A stretch of DNA of 64,000 nt from Engraulis encrasicolus (taxonomy: Eukaryota; Chordata; Actinopteri; Clupeiformes; Engraulidae). The stretch lies in the NCBI RefSeq assembly GCF_034702125.1, contig NW_026945665.1, forward strand, positions 729,001-793,000, given 5' to 3'. How positions within the stretch are numbered: position 1 is the stretch's first letter; each line of letters begins with the position of its first letter. A program made the translations under genes and the position numbers. The notes beneath the pieces are model-generated. The model saw only the letters and a list, made by a program, of their open reading frames with translations, was not told where the DNA came from and ran no database searches. Below, in pieces: positions 11,876-23,029 of the stretch.

Positions 11876-12059
11876 CTAACATTTAATATTTCTTAACACT
11901 TTAGGGACCATCATAGCATAAACAATTAATGAATAAATGTGATGATAAAGACCTAGGCTTAAATTAAGCCCAAAACACAATACATTTACTAAGGTGGAAC
12001 ATTGTAACATTGTAGTGATTTAGTTATTTTAACTTGAAAAATCATGTTATCATTATGAT

Positions 12060-13150
12060 CATCATATCTTATGATAATGTTTTCAGCCATTTTAATGGCA
12101 GGAGTATGCCAGGTGTGTGCTCCTGCCACCCATGTTGCTTAGGTTCATGCCTTATTTTGGGGTCCTTGGTTCTTGTAAGTATGTTGCAGACTCTATGAAC
12201 TAGAAATGCCCCTCTCTGAATGTGCCCTCTTATAGCACTACTGATGGGAGGAGGAACATTGATTCCAGCACCACTGCTGTACATTTCTACTCTGTGATCA
12301 TCAAATATTAGCTGTTGTGGTTGATCTGGCCCCAGCCCAGACACGCACCAAGTACTTCTCAGCCAATGTTGCATCTTGCTCGGTCAATATTTTGGCCTCT
12401 CCAAAGTTAGCCAAGTACTGGACTGGATCAGAAACCATGACTGCATGTTTAGTCCCAACCTCATGCAACCCCCCTACTCATGCATCTTCTCACAGTATAT
12501 GTTCTTTGATCACAGTCAGTGATGCTCCAAGATGAGAGACTAATTGATGGAGGGGAAGCATTGATGGAGGGTAAATCTCCTGCATACCAAGTTCTTGGAA
12601 ATATGGGCTGTAGTGGAGAAGCAATGCAAATGTATCTGTATCATTTGAGTCTATAACAACATTTCTGCCCTGCTTCACACGAACAGCACACTCAACATGC
12701 ACCAGCAACCTGTCCTAAGCCTCATCAACGCAGTTCAAGAGCTCTGGAATCTCTTCACCATCAGCTGACTTTGCTGGTAGCACCTCATCATCAACAACAA
12801 CAACAGGGCTGACAATGACAGTAGTATTGCCTCTGGTTTGATAATAAATCATGTCTGGAACTAACAATTGGAGATTTCCCAGAACTTATCAAGTTGGTGA
12901 GGAATGGGTGTTTGTCCGTTCATGCCAATGATGTCAACGGCTGTTGTTGAGTTGGTACGCCCCATGTGTTCTCCTTCCTTCAATGACACAAGATGGATGA
13001 GCTCTGGATGTCAGCAGAGGGATATTGCTGAGTTGATGATGGCATTGATGACAGGGCCTAAATTCTGCCAGAGGCATCTGACGGATCTTTGACATGAAGT
13101 CTACCCGAACATGAGGGCAATATGTAGACTCAGAGCTTCATTGGGTGAGA
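12060..13150 (-). pseudogene. Transposon protein, C-terminal part (nuclease-like core)
   Basis: Minus-strand reading gives VIVSPVVVVDDEVLPAK at about 12800, then DRLLVHVECAVRVKQGRNVV and IDSNDTDTFALLLHYS (12600-12715), LPLHQLVSHLGASLTV (about 12540), and in another frame ISSAIRGHIQRGAFLVHRV (12190-12250) ending in LPLKWLKTLS. The EAD-D-R and DTDT acidic motifs are typical of a large uncharacterised protein family found in fish and cnidarian transposons, where an XPG/PIN-like nuclease role has been proposed. Stops and frame changes break it, so it is a pseudogene. The start lies upstream beyond the nested TTAA element. Confidence 0.55.
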
Positions 13151-13977
13151 TTAAGGTGAGGCTCAATTTCACTGACAAGCTTTGACTTGTTAACAACCAA
13201 CGGAAGGTCACCATCTAACAGGGGTGATGCTGAAAGGACATCATGAGATCTGCTGAATACTCATGCCCCGTTCCTCAGTAATGTCCATTCTCCTATGTGC
13301 CTCAGCTATGTCTTTAGATGAGACCAACTTCTGCTCCTTTACGATGATTGCTGGTGTCTTCTATGGTTGATCTTTGTACTGCAGAAGATTCCTTTTTGAA
13401 ACAGTTCCACTTATCTAATGTTCGTGAGAACTATCCTATCCTGCCTGTATAAGCTGAAGACAAGCTTGCAAGCAAGCTTTGGAGACGGTTGCGCAGGCTA
13501 GGTGCGACAACCTGGTTGCTGAGCAGATTGTGCAGTGGAGCGGGCACATTAACGGTCACTGAGTATGGATTCTGCGGATCCACCACAAAGTCTAGCAACA
13601 ATGACACATTTCAGTTGAATATAAGGCGCGGAGTGGTGCTCAGTGCATGTTGGAGGTGGCATTCTGTCCGCTTCAAAGTGGTGTTGTTGGTGAGAAAGTT
13701 GAGGACATCAGTGATCATTCTAATCTGATGGAAAGAGCTCAAACTTTGCTGCAACATTAACATTGCGTGTGACTCCTACTACATAGTGTCCTCCATGACC
13801 CTTGCATACTCTCTGAATGCTGCTCAACCTTTATGTCACCTCCCACAGCACAGCACTAGCCATGGCGATATTGCACAACTCACTGACCTACAGAAAAGCA
13901 ACGGTACAGCTCAGAATGTGTTAACACTAGAACCTTGATTTGTTCAAGATACCATGATCCATAACATAGGTAATTAA

Positions 13978-15260
13978 CCCTAAAGCGACCGACTGGGGTC
14001 ATTTATGACCCCGGGCACATATTTTCATACACCATTTCTGCAATTTTCATCAGAAAAACTTGTCCTTCTAGGAGTTTGTCCATACATATGTTGTGCATGT
14101 GGAGAATGATTTTTGTGAGATTTGGACCATCTATATGGGATTTATAATCAAAACACCTCTGGGGTCATTTATGACCCCGAGAGGATCCATGAGATACTCA
14201 ACATTATAATGTCCATTGTTGTTGTAATTTTCAAACTCTGGTTTTTGTATTTTGTGTGTTTGGGCAGGCCATGGTCAGCAGACCTAAAATATTCATAATA
14301 TAAACATTTATAGTATTTAAATATAATATATTATATAAATAAATAGGGCACCCCTGCGATAGCCAACGAAGCATATTGTGAGGGCATCCAGGTAGCATTT
14401 CCTCTGTTATTGTTCCATATTTGTTGATATAATGGCACAGTGGTCCTAGACACATGACGAGAATATGAAATGGAAGTCTTCCTGATGAACAAAGAGGGAG
14501 GAAACAAGTCATCAGTGTAGAAATCAATGGCGTTTTTAGAATTTTCCTTATTATATGGCTATACAAAGGCTGAAGCATCAGTTGAATTATTTCTTTGCTC
14601 TAATACATAAGACACCTTTGCACAGCTACAATGTCCAGAAAAAGTTTCAGAGAAATTTTGAGTGTGCATAAGGTTATATGTTTGAGACATGGTTTTGTCT
14701 ATGTAAATTACCATATTCTCTGATCTTGTAATTTCATGAACCCAGAAATGTTGAGTACCCTAAAGTTTTATTGCAGAAATATCATCTATGGGCCTAATGG
14801 ATAGAATTTAGCTTGGTTTCCCAAAGTTTCACTTTGAGTTATTTCCATAATTAGCATAAATATACTGTATTATTATGGTAAGACCACTACAAGTGAATAG
14901 GCTAAAAAATGTAAATGATAGATATCACCATGAAACTTTCTCAGTTGATTACTGATGATGAGAGAAGAAAAAAATGTATTGGATGTTTTTTGTATTTTGA
15001 TGTTTACATATGCAAATGAGGGCATACATCATAATTAGCATATACATATGTAAGTTTGACAAATTTTTAGCAAAACAATAAAAAGTTCAAATTCACATTT
15101 TTTTGCTTTATATGAGGTACAAGTATGTGCAAGATGTAAATAAATTTGAATGAACCCCCAAAAATGATTTATATAGTGGTATTTCTATATAAACTCCTTG
15201 GGGTCATAAATGACCCCGCTCGGTCAGATTAGTCGCAAAAACAGGCCGGTCGCTTGAGGG
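13978..15260. mobile_element. TTAA-flanked (piggyBac-type) non-autonomous element nested in the 5.8-kb transposon
   Basis: TTAA lies directly at both ends (13974-13977 and 15261-15264). The ends are inverted: CCCTAAAGCGACCG at the left and CGGTCGCTTGAGGG at the right. A perfect palindrome, GGGGTCATTTATGACCCC, lies near the left end (13995), again at 14161, and in the variant GGGGTCATAAATGACCCC near the right end (15200). The TTAA site and CCC terminus are the piggyBac signature. No transposase is recognisable; the minus open frame at 14231-14578 has no domain I know. It interrupts the protein-coding part of the host transposon. Confidence 0.8.
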
Positions 15261-15316
15261 TTAATGCAGTTACGTACTGCAAAGATTGCAGGACGTTATG
15301 GTAGCCACATATTGAT

Positions 15317-16552
15317 TTATTTTCCTTCTCTTTCAGAGACAACAGCATTTTTAATGATGGCCGCCAAATCCAGCCAAACTTCAAAGAATTGGCAGAGCTC
15401 TGACTTGTCTTGATTCAAGCTCTCCACTTGCTCAATCAAGGCCTCAAACTCATATTCTGGGCAACTGAAGCCAGTGAAGTGTGCAATGCCTGTACCTGTG
15501 CAAGCACTGGATAGTCTGCTTTGTCCTTGTGAGGCCGGAATACATCCCACTGGAGAGACATGCATCAATGCATCATCCAGGCCAGAACCTTGAGGCAATT
15601 TTCCCTGATATCTGAGAATAACACGCGTCCAATAGAAAGGGCCAATACAGTGGAAGAGATCCTTGAAGTGCTCTGTCTCATGCAGGTTTCATCACACCAA
15701 ATTGCCATTGATGCCTGGTTCATCTGTCTGCGAACACTGGAAGTTGGATAGGCAGTGTCTGACAGTCGCACACTCAGAAATGGGTCTTGGTATTATAGGA
15801 AGGAAGCCAGCACGCATCATTGGCACAACAGCAGATGAGACAAGTGTGTGTACAGCAGCCTGCATCAAAAGGTCTCCTCCTGACACACCAGAGCGAATCA
15901 GGCTGATCAAGCATTCATGCTTTCCTGATAAACTTTTTGCAGTTGCAACATGCAGTAATGTTGCTTGCTTGTTTTCAGGATGCAGCAGCATCTCTGGTGG
16001 TAGGGCAGGTCGAACCACTGGCTTTGCATGATCAGGTACCTCTTGGCATGGTAAATTCCTCTGCAGTATATCACCAGCTTGGCTTAATTCTGTGCCCGAC
16101 ACTGGAGAGTCTTGAAGTTGTCTGTTCACCGAAGCATCTTGAAACAGTAATAAGGCTGCATAGTGTGAACTCTTGGTACCAGAAAGTGATGATTGACAGC
16201 ATAATCAGAGTTGGATACCTGCCAATGTGTAATCCTCCCTTGTAGAAGTGCTAGGTATGGTTTTCTGTCGGTTTTTCGAGCATTCCATAACATAGCTAGC
16301 AAGAAGGCTGGTCAGATCTGATTGTCTGGTAGCTTGAACATGAACCAATCCTGTGAAAAGTTGCGAGAAGATTCTTGATGTGAAGGCTTTTGCTGTGGGA
16401 AGCATCATATGCAATGGTGTTCGCCTTATTCCGCTTTGAATGTTATGCACAAGCGTTTGAAAGAGGCAGTGAAGTTGTGTACTCTTGGGATGTCTGACAC
16501 ACTTCTCCTCTTCTAGTGGGGGCTCCTCTCTGTGTTGACTGTTGCAGTGCAT
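15317..16552 (-). pseudogene. Transposon protein, N-terminal part
   Basis: Three minus-strand blocks read towards lower coordinates: 16205-16552, 15692-16129 (VVRPALPPEMLLHPENKQAT, LISLIRSGVSGGDLLMQAAV, MMRAGFLPIIPRP) and 15317-15598 (GIAHFTGFSCPEYEFEALIE, SELCQFFEVWLDLAAIIKNA). Short frames bridge them, for example one containing IGRVLFSDIRENCLKVLAWM at 15565-15650. They belong to the same large transposon protein as 12060-13150, separated by the nested element at 13978-15260. No catalytic motif is visible in this part. Confidence 0.55.
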
Positions 16553-16575
16553 GTAATGTCCTGTCCTCTGACTGT

Positions 16576-17112
16576 GTGGACATGTTAGATTTACATTTAT
16601 AGTGGCTGTTCCTTATTCTTAATAATGACCTAATTGGCAAGCACAGGGCCGAGTTCTTCAGAATAGGGAAAAGACCTGGAACATGACCTTGACCTTGACC
16701 TTGACCTTTTAAGAACTATACTGACTCTATCCTGACACAAAATAATCATAAATTAATGAAATCAATGAAAGTCTATTGACATTCTTCAGAATTGCAAATT
16801 TGACCTTGGCAATGACCTTTTAAGGTCACAATCACACATTCTCCTCATGTAATTGTCAAAAATTATTTCCTCTCCAAAAAATGGTCAGAATTGATGTATG
16901 GCATGTGTATAAACAGTTTAAAAGTAAAAAACACACGTTTTTGTCATAGGCGATGGCGGCCATATTTGGCGGCCATATTGTGAAAAATCTGGCACTATAA
17001 TGGACGAGCACCTCCGTGATTTTTAATGTCTAGGATCCCACTAACTCAAATNCAGTGAGAAACGCCCTCAACTCAAAATTGCGAACGGGTCTACAGAGCT
17101 GGTCCTGGACTA
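16576..17112 (-). repeat. Right terminal inverted repeat of the 5.8-kb transposon
   Basis: Inverted partner of 11332-11875. It contains a GACCTTGACCTTGACCTTG tandem at about 16687 and ends GGTCCTGGACTA. Confidence 0.9.
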
Positions 17113-17282
17113 AACATGGCATGGAAATCTACGGGTATATTGATGAGTGAAGGGTGGGTCATCAGGTCAACAAACAAGAACAGCTGACAACAAAGCATCA
17201 TGGATATCTGGGCTTCCATAACTCCCATGCACAGTTTCTGCCATTGACTTCAATGTTAAATGCATCATGGCATTGATTAAGT

Positions 17283-17600
17283 CAGAGAGAGTCCTAACCA
17301 AGAATTGAACATTGCATGTTATGTAGAAAGTACCATATTTCAACTAATTTGATGTGACCAGAATTTTGATGAAAAAAATTGTGATTTTATTACAATATTC
17401 TAATGATGCGAATTCCCCAATTCATGTTTTTTTTTTTACCTGGAAGGCCAAAATATATCAAAAGAAAAAATTGAATGATTGAAATAGTTTAAAAACTGGG
17501 CCATGAATCTACAATCCATGACAGTTTAACATCATTGATGGAATTATGGAAATAAATCCACTTTTTCCTGCTATTATAATAAAGTGGCCTGGAGCTGTAT
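17283..17600 (+). repeat. 320-bp dispersed repeat, copy 1
   Basis: It starts at CAGAGAGAGTCCTAACCAAG and ends at AATAAAGTGGCCTGGAGCTG. A second copy at 35478-35790 lies inside the LTR retrotransposon. It is non-coding and its class is unknown. Confidence 0.8.
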
Positions 17601-17761
17601 AAAGATAGATAAAGATAGAGATGTTAAAGTAAATAGAAACGTCTCTGTTAAAAACAACAAGTACATTAGTAAAAGTGAAAGTGCATTTGTAAAAAAGTGC
17701 ATTAGCAGCTTCATAAAAAGGAGGAGAGGGGTCTAGAACAATAATAAATAAGTAAGTCAAT

Positions 17762-18390
17762 AAGTTAAAAAGTTAAAAAGACCATCACTACCATCACCAC
17801 CATCATCATCATCACCATCACCACCATCATCACCATCGTCATGACTACCGCAGGGACTTGGTGTTGTTATATAGTCTGACTGCAGAGGGAAGAAAGGCCC
17901 TGCGGTACCTCTCTGTTCTGCAGTTTGGGTGGAGGAGTCTACTGCTCAGTGGGCTCAGCAGGGCTGCCACTGTTCCGTGCAGGGGGTGGATGGTGTTAGC
18001 CAGGATTGATGACAATTTCGTTGTCATCCTCCTGTCCCCCACCACTTCCACAGTGTCAAGGCTGCAGCCCAGGACAGAGCCAGCCTTCCTCACCAGTTTA
18101 TTAAGTTTCTTTGCCTCAGCTGCTGTAATGCTGCTGCCCCAGCACACCACCCCATAAAACACAACAGAGGAGACCACAGAGTCGTAAAAGGTCCTCAGTA
18201 GGGTTTGTTGAACCCCAAAGGACCTCAGTCTCCGCAGCAGGTGGAGGTGTCTACTCTGGCCTTTCTTGTAGAGAGCCTGAGTGTTGTCAGTCCAGTCTAA
18301 TTTTTTATTAAGGTGAACTCCAAGGTATTTTACGTGTCCACAATGTCTATGTCAATACCCTGGATGTTCACTGGTAAGAGAGGGGATTGG
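17762..18390 (-). pseudogene. LINE (L2/CR1-group) ORF2 C-terminal fragment
   Basis: The minus strand reads SVVFYGVVCWGSSITAAEAK, LNKLVRKAGSVLGCSLD, then ERYRRAFLPSAVRLYN near the stop; upstream, EFTLIKN and a broken LRSFG-like stretch continue in other frames. This is the standard C-terminal part after the RT of fish L2/Rex-type LINEs. The 3' side ends in a CAT/CAC microsatellite (about 17780-17840), which fits a LINE tail. It is 5'-truncated and frameshifted. Confidence 0.75.
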
Positions 18391-18413
18391 TAATTGGTGT
18401 CGGTGCATCCTTA

Positions 18414-18955
18414 TGCTGGGCTCACACTGCGCGACTTTTTCCCCGATTTTGCCCCGATTTGGCACTTGCACGACTTTTTGAGAGTCGGGCCGAATTCTTG
18501 CTTAATCGCAGGTCAATCGTGAGTCTCGCATCGTGCAGTGTACACGGGGTAACGACAAGCGATTTCGCCTCACGATCGTGCAATCTTAGGGTCGCAAGGA
18601 AATCAAACCTGTTTGAAATTCTGGTCGTGGCTCGTGCGTAAATCGCAGAGTTAAATCAGTGCTACGACCCGATTTGACACTTCACATGCACAAATTAATA
18701 GGGCGGCCGTGCGAATCGCTGTTGAGCGCGACCTCATCTCCACCTCAGGTGCGCATGTTCCCTCCTCTGCAGACTGGGGAAACATGCCTGTCGCGTCGTA
18801 CGGTGGAAGCATTTCGGTCGCATCCGACTGTCGGCTCGTGTAGTGTGAGGACGTGAGTCGTGAGCGGTCAACTTTTAAACAGTGAAATTTCATCGTGCAG
18901 TGTGCGCAGAAGCTTAAGACCCACGAGTGAAAATATCGCACAGTGTATGCCCGGC
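18414..18955. mobile_element. Short terminal-inverted-repeat element
   Basis: GCTGGGCTCACACTGCGCGA (18415) is the inverted partner of TCGCACAGTGTATGCCCGGC (18936-18955), 16 of 20 matching. TTA lies outside each end (18411-18413, 18956-18958), possibly a 3-bp target duplication as in PIF/Harbinger. It is non-coding. Confidence 0.6.
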
Positions 18956-19023
18956 TTAAGTAATATGGGAGTTAACTACTTTACAACATACATCAAGATG
19001 ATCTACATGTTCTTCTCCTGCAG

Positions 19024-19318
19024 AGGTCCCTCGTCCACAGGATCTCCAGGTGGCAGTGGACTTGAATGCACTCACAGCCACTGTGACATGGACCAAACCA
19101 GCTGGAGTGGGCCAGGTGACTTACCTGCTTGAGGTCATCAAAGATAAAGAAGACATGCACACCATCCAGAGAGACTCCTGCCAGTACACCATGACTGGCC
19201 TGCAAGGAGCAGATTACGCCATCAGTGTCACCACTGTAGTCAGCAACGGCCGTCAAAGTCAACCAGCCAACACAATCTGTATTACAGAGCGCAACTGGAT
19301 GGGAACGATATATACATG
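19024..19318 (+). CDS. Host exon with fibronectin type III domain
   Basis: A polypyrimidine tract and TTCTTCTCCTGCAG (to 19023) precede the exon. The frame, entered in phase 1, reads VPRPQDLQVAVDLNALTATV, TWTKPAGVGQVTYLLEVIKD, CQYTMTGLQGADYAISVTTV and SNGRQSQPANTICIT: the full FN3 pattern with the B-strand W and the YxLxV and LxGxxYxxxV strands. FN3 domains are extracellular adhesion/receptor modules. The 3' end is uncertain: the only good donor is ATG|GTATGT at 19318 (phase 2), while FN3 exons normally end in phase 1. A possible final exon is at 20645. The gene name is not recognised, and the neighbours are all repeats. Confidence 0.65.
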
Positions 19319-19511
19319 GTATGTGACAAATCTACTAAAATTGTGCGTGCATGCACACTCTCTCTTTCACATCGTATGTGGTTGTTCAAATGTGCCTGCA
19401 AATATTGTGTTGCATGTGTGTGTGAGCTCTTTCAATGGTCTGGGCCCCCTTACAGTACATTCCTGTGACACAGCAAATTTCATGTTCAAGTCTTATTATG
19501 CTATACATTAA

Positions 19512-19922
19512 AGGACCAGTTCAGTCAATTTCAACATGCAGTTGTAATGCTCACACTACCCTGGACTTGTCAGTACCTGAGATTTTTTTTCCCCTTCTTC
19601 AGCCTTTTCCGAGATCCTGGTCATTGTAATGGGGGCAGCGCTTTGTTTACATAAAAAAAAAAAAGTTTTTATTTATTCCCAAAAACATCCGAAAGGTTTT
19701 ACAACATCAGCAGACAACTAGCAAACAGCAGTGCCTTTTGGGAAAATATTTGGAGTAGGCCTATTTAATTTAAAAAAAAAATGTAAACAAACGCTGCCCC
19801 TATTAGAATATCTCATATCGGAAAGGGCTGAGGCGAAAAATGCAGCATCACCTGGTACTGACAAGTCAAGGGTAGCTTGAGCAATACAACAGCATTGAAA
19901 TTTAATTGACTGAAGTGGTCCT
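19512..19922. mobile_element. TTAA-flanked MITE, copy 1
   Basis: TTAA at 19508-19511 and 19923-19926 flanks inverted ends AGGACCAGTTCAGTCAATT and AATTGACTGAAGTGGTCCT. The inverted similarity extends about 200 bp inward (CTTGACTTGTCAGTACC type). A related copy is at 58315-59219. Confidence 0.8.
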
Positions 19923-20644
19923 TTAATGATGTGTGGGCCTACTGTAATACACATTTGAAATGATCACGCTGGCCAAATAAAATGAGTTTGACATCCCTAA
20001 TTAAGGTCATAATCATCGTTGCATGTAATGCATGTTGGAAGCAAACCATGTGAGGTGACACACACAAACACACACACCCAGTAGTAACAGCACACAGCTC
20101 TAGCTATGGAAAATTTTGCATTTCTGAGGTCAACCATCTTACTGAAAGATAATGATTTGGGCTAATAGAAATGAAATCACTTCCCTCTTGTCACTAAGCA
20201 TCTAACCTAGAATTCTACCCGTTAGTTCGCAATAGAAAGACAGGCAATTCTTTTAAGCCAATTCAAACATTAGGCTATATAACATCATGCGTCTATTTGT
20301 GAATACGCGGCATGTTGGTGTACATAACTACTGTACATTACATCTTGCATTATGTCCAGAAAAAATCGCCTGCTACTTCTATATTGTATGCTACTGATGC
20401 AGTAAGGAAACATTTCACCATTTTGTCCAAGAGTCTTGTGATTTAGATGCACTTACAAGTTGCTACCTTATGATTTATGATTCACGAATGATATTATAAT
20501 GGTGAATATGTCAGTTAAGCTCTATAGTCTCATACTATAGTCTAGATAAGTGGCTCATTACACAGCAAATCGAGCCAAATATGTGTCCCAACTATGTTGC
20601 CTTGTCATTGTGTATCAAATGAAAGGCATGTTTTTTCCCTTTAG

Positions 20645-20787
20645 GTTCAGGGAGTTATTTTTCTGATTTACTAGCCTTCAGACACTTCAATCATCTGGAA
20701 CTTCAGCTGCCAGACCTGAAGGGAGCAACGATAGATCCTGCAGACTCACAGTCCAATGGAAGCCTTCCCTCTACAAGAATGTTGTGA
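20645..20787 (+). CDS. Possible terminal exon (weak)
   Basis: TTTTTTCCCTTTAG ends at 20644. Entered in phase 1, the frame stays open for about 47 codons (GSYFSDLLAFRHFNHLELQL through ADSQSNGSLPSTRML) to a TGA at 20785-20787; the other two frames stop quickly. Phase 1 fits a gene built of FN3-type exons, so it might follow the exon at 19024. It contains no known domain. Confidence 0.25.
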
Positions 20788-20956
20788 GGAACTGCGCTGC
20801 AACTAATGTGTTGTTGGGTAGGGAGGAAGCAAACTGCACAATTTAGCATGTGGGGGGCACTGAACTGAAACTCGCCTGGGGGGCAAATCGACAAGGGCCT
20901 GCCCTGGGTGTTGCTTTATATCTTATCACATTTTGTTGCCGATTTTATCCAAACCG

Positions 20957-21180
20957 ACTTACAATCGAGGACATAACCATAGTATACAAAACTTGCAGCT
21001 ACGAAGTGCACAGGTAATATACAGAACAATAAGAGCAAAGTAGGTCCACACACGCACGCAGTAGCGTACACTGCACATAACATTGCATTACATTTCATCG
21101 CTATTCATTTCATTCAAGTGACTTACAATTGAGGACACAATCACAGCATGCAACACTTGCAGATACAAAGTGCACAATAA
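20957..21180. repeat. Diverged 170-bp tandem duplication
   Basis: ACTTACAATCGAGGACATAA (about 20957) and ACTTACAATTGAGGACACAA (about 21121) start two similar stretches, both continuing to ACTTGCAG and an AAGTGCACA motif. Confidence 0.6.
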
Positions 21181-21689
21181 TTATACTGCGCAATGCTTGC
21201 ATGCCACATGGGTTTAGTCTTCCTCAGGTCCGGGCCAGCTCAGGCATCAGTGCTGTGTTATTTCCTGCTGTCTTCCCGTTTTGGTATTTTCCCAATTTGT
21301 CAAATTATCAAAAGAGCACTGGTTCAGAAATTCACCCCCATGGCCCTGCCAGTAGCTTGTATGCTGTATGCCATATACCCTCAAGAATTCATGAATGAAT
21401 GAATGAATGATTGTTTTTACTTTTTTGCACATTTGGCACACTTTCAGATCACCAAACGCCAAATAAATGTAAACATTAAACAAAGATGTAACATAAAATA
21501 TCGTTTGTCAGTGATTATTTCATTTGTTAAGAGAATAATGCCATAAAAACTGCACGAGCCTGTGGGAAATACTAATTGCCCCCCTTGATAAATGAGGAGG
21601 TATCTGTGATTAATTATACCATTTTGGAAAACTTAGTTATATTTCACAGCTGATATTAAGCCTTTCAAATCAAAAGATAATTTGAGGAC

Positions 21690-22302
21690 TTCCGGTGATG
21701 ACGTTGGAGTGAACGGTCGTGTGGAACTGCTCAGCAAGATATCTCTTAAAACTAACCCTCCAAATATAAATAACTGAATAAAAAAGATTACAGCCCAAAC
21801 CACATCGAAAATATGCCAGGAACCAAGCAAAAAAGGAGGAAAGGGGAACAAAGGTGTTGAGGACGAGGAGCAAATAGACGAAGCTAACACCAGGGACGAC
21901 ATCTTAGCAGCTATCGATGCTCTTCGAAAAGATTTCAAGACTCAGCTTCAAGAAAAAGTAAGTTTGAACCAGTGGATCAAGGAAGCAATAAATTCATTTT
22001 CTGAAAGACTCGAACACGCAGAAACCCACATTAGCTCTGCGGAAGATGGGATAACCGACCTTGAAGCGAAGGTCACCAAAACACAGCGTGATATGCTAGC
22101 ACTCACCAGGACGGTGGAGTCCATGGAGAGTCGCCGAAGGCCAAAGGCGCCTGAACCTGAGATTGGTCGGCTTACCAGAAAAATCTGAGAAGAACGGCCG
22201 TGAGCTGGCTCGATTCCTTGCCGAGCTGCTACCAAATATCCTGGGCTCAGAAAACTTCCCAGCTCCCCTCTTCATCGATGAATCCTTCAGACTTCCACCA
22301 GA
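21690..22302 (+). pseudogene. L1-type LINE ORF1, 5' part
   Basis: After a GC-rich leader, an ATG at 21813 starts a lysine-rich N terminus (MPGTKQKRRKG). After a frameshift at about 21840 the reading continues with ILAAIDALRKDFKTQLQEKV and a coiled coil (INSFSERLEHAETHISSAED, LEAKVTKTQRDMLALTRTVE), then in the next frame an RRM-like start (GLPEKSEKNGRELARFLAEL). This order, coiled coil then RRM, is that of L1-group ORF1 RNA-binding proteins. The C-terminal domain is found only at 27430, beyond the ISL2EU-type element. Similarity fades after about 22300. Confidence 0.7.
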
Positions 22303-23029
22303 GAGTGTTTATGGGTAGTACGAGAGAGGAATCTCGCGACTTTTTCCGGGTGGTACTGTCCACTAAGTGGCGCCATCCAGACAGCGCAGAGGAGCGCCAA
22401 GAAGCGCAGAGGCTGTTAAAATGCATGGGTCCCATGGAGCTCAACCACAATCCTGCCATTGCTTTGGGAGAGAATTGGTATCATCATTTCATTTTATTTT
22501 TCCAAAAGGCAGGATAGATTATCCTTTCAAACAGCACTCAGTTTGAATGTTTAAACTCGCTGGATCTTTGTAAAATACGTCTTAATTGTCAATATGACGT
22601 CACGAGTGGCTTCACACTCTGCGTTTGGATTGGTCGGCCGGCTGCATTGCTGTGATCACGACGACCGTAAAGCAATTTTGTTAGCAAGATGCTAGCGGAG
22701 CCTGACTCATAAATGCCAAAGCTGTAGGAAATCAGAAGGACATAACTCCCAGGTTATTGTACATTTAATTGAAATCCACATTGGTTTCTCCGAACTTACA
22801 GTAATATTGTCAAGTTTCAGCCGACAGCGAGCACAATTGTCAGTTATTAGCGCCAGCCTTATGAGCTCTGCTGTCTCGACAGCGCTCCCTAGGTGAACTG
22901 CAGGCACGGGTTGGAGGGCGAGATTCAACACTGTATGTAAACCCACTGTGCTTCCACTTTCTAAAAAGATACCAAAAAGACGCCCCCCTCCTCCCCGTAC
23001 AATCCTCATCAAATTGACCTTTCCGCAAA
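22303..23029. other. Junction region between L1 ORF1 and the ISL2EU-type element
   Basis: The exact junction is not visible. Part may be residual L1 ORF1 (an open frame to 22517 without clear domain), the rest the 5' terminal region of the transposon. TGACGTCAC-type sequence occurs at about 22596. Confidence 0.4.

Larger units (their letters stand above)
11332..17112 (-). mobile_element. 5.8-kb DNA transposon with 540-bp TIRs (Academ-like by inference)
   Basis: The left arm 11332-11875 is the inverted copy of 16576-17112. It starts TAGTCCTGGACCAG and includes GACCCGTTCGCAATTTTGAG and GGAGGTGCTCGTCCA. AAC flanks both ends (11329-11331 and 17113-17115), consistent with a 3-bp target duplication. 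The inside encodes minus-strand protein fragments of a large widespread transposon protein with EADxRxLxH and SNDTDTF acidic motifs. Long TIRs, 3-bp duplication and these motifs suggest Academ, but that name rests on memory of the superfamily. A single N lies at 17052 in the right TIR. Confidence 0.7.
19927..21680. other. Mostly unassigned intergenic or intronic sequence
   Basis: Apart from the possible exon at 20645, a diverged duplication at 20957-21180 and an ATGA microsatellite at about 21393-21412, no supported feature is seen. Confidence 0.5.

Noticed and set aside
14231..14578. Transposase of the nested TTAA element
   Set aside because: The 115-codon frame lacks any DDE-like motif and the element is too short for a piggyBac transposase.
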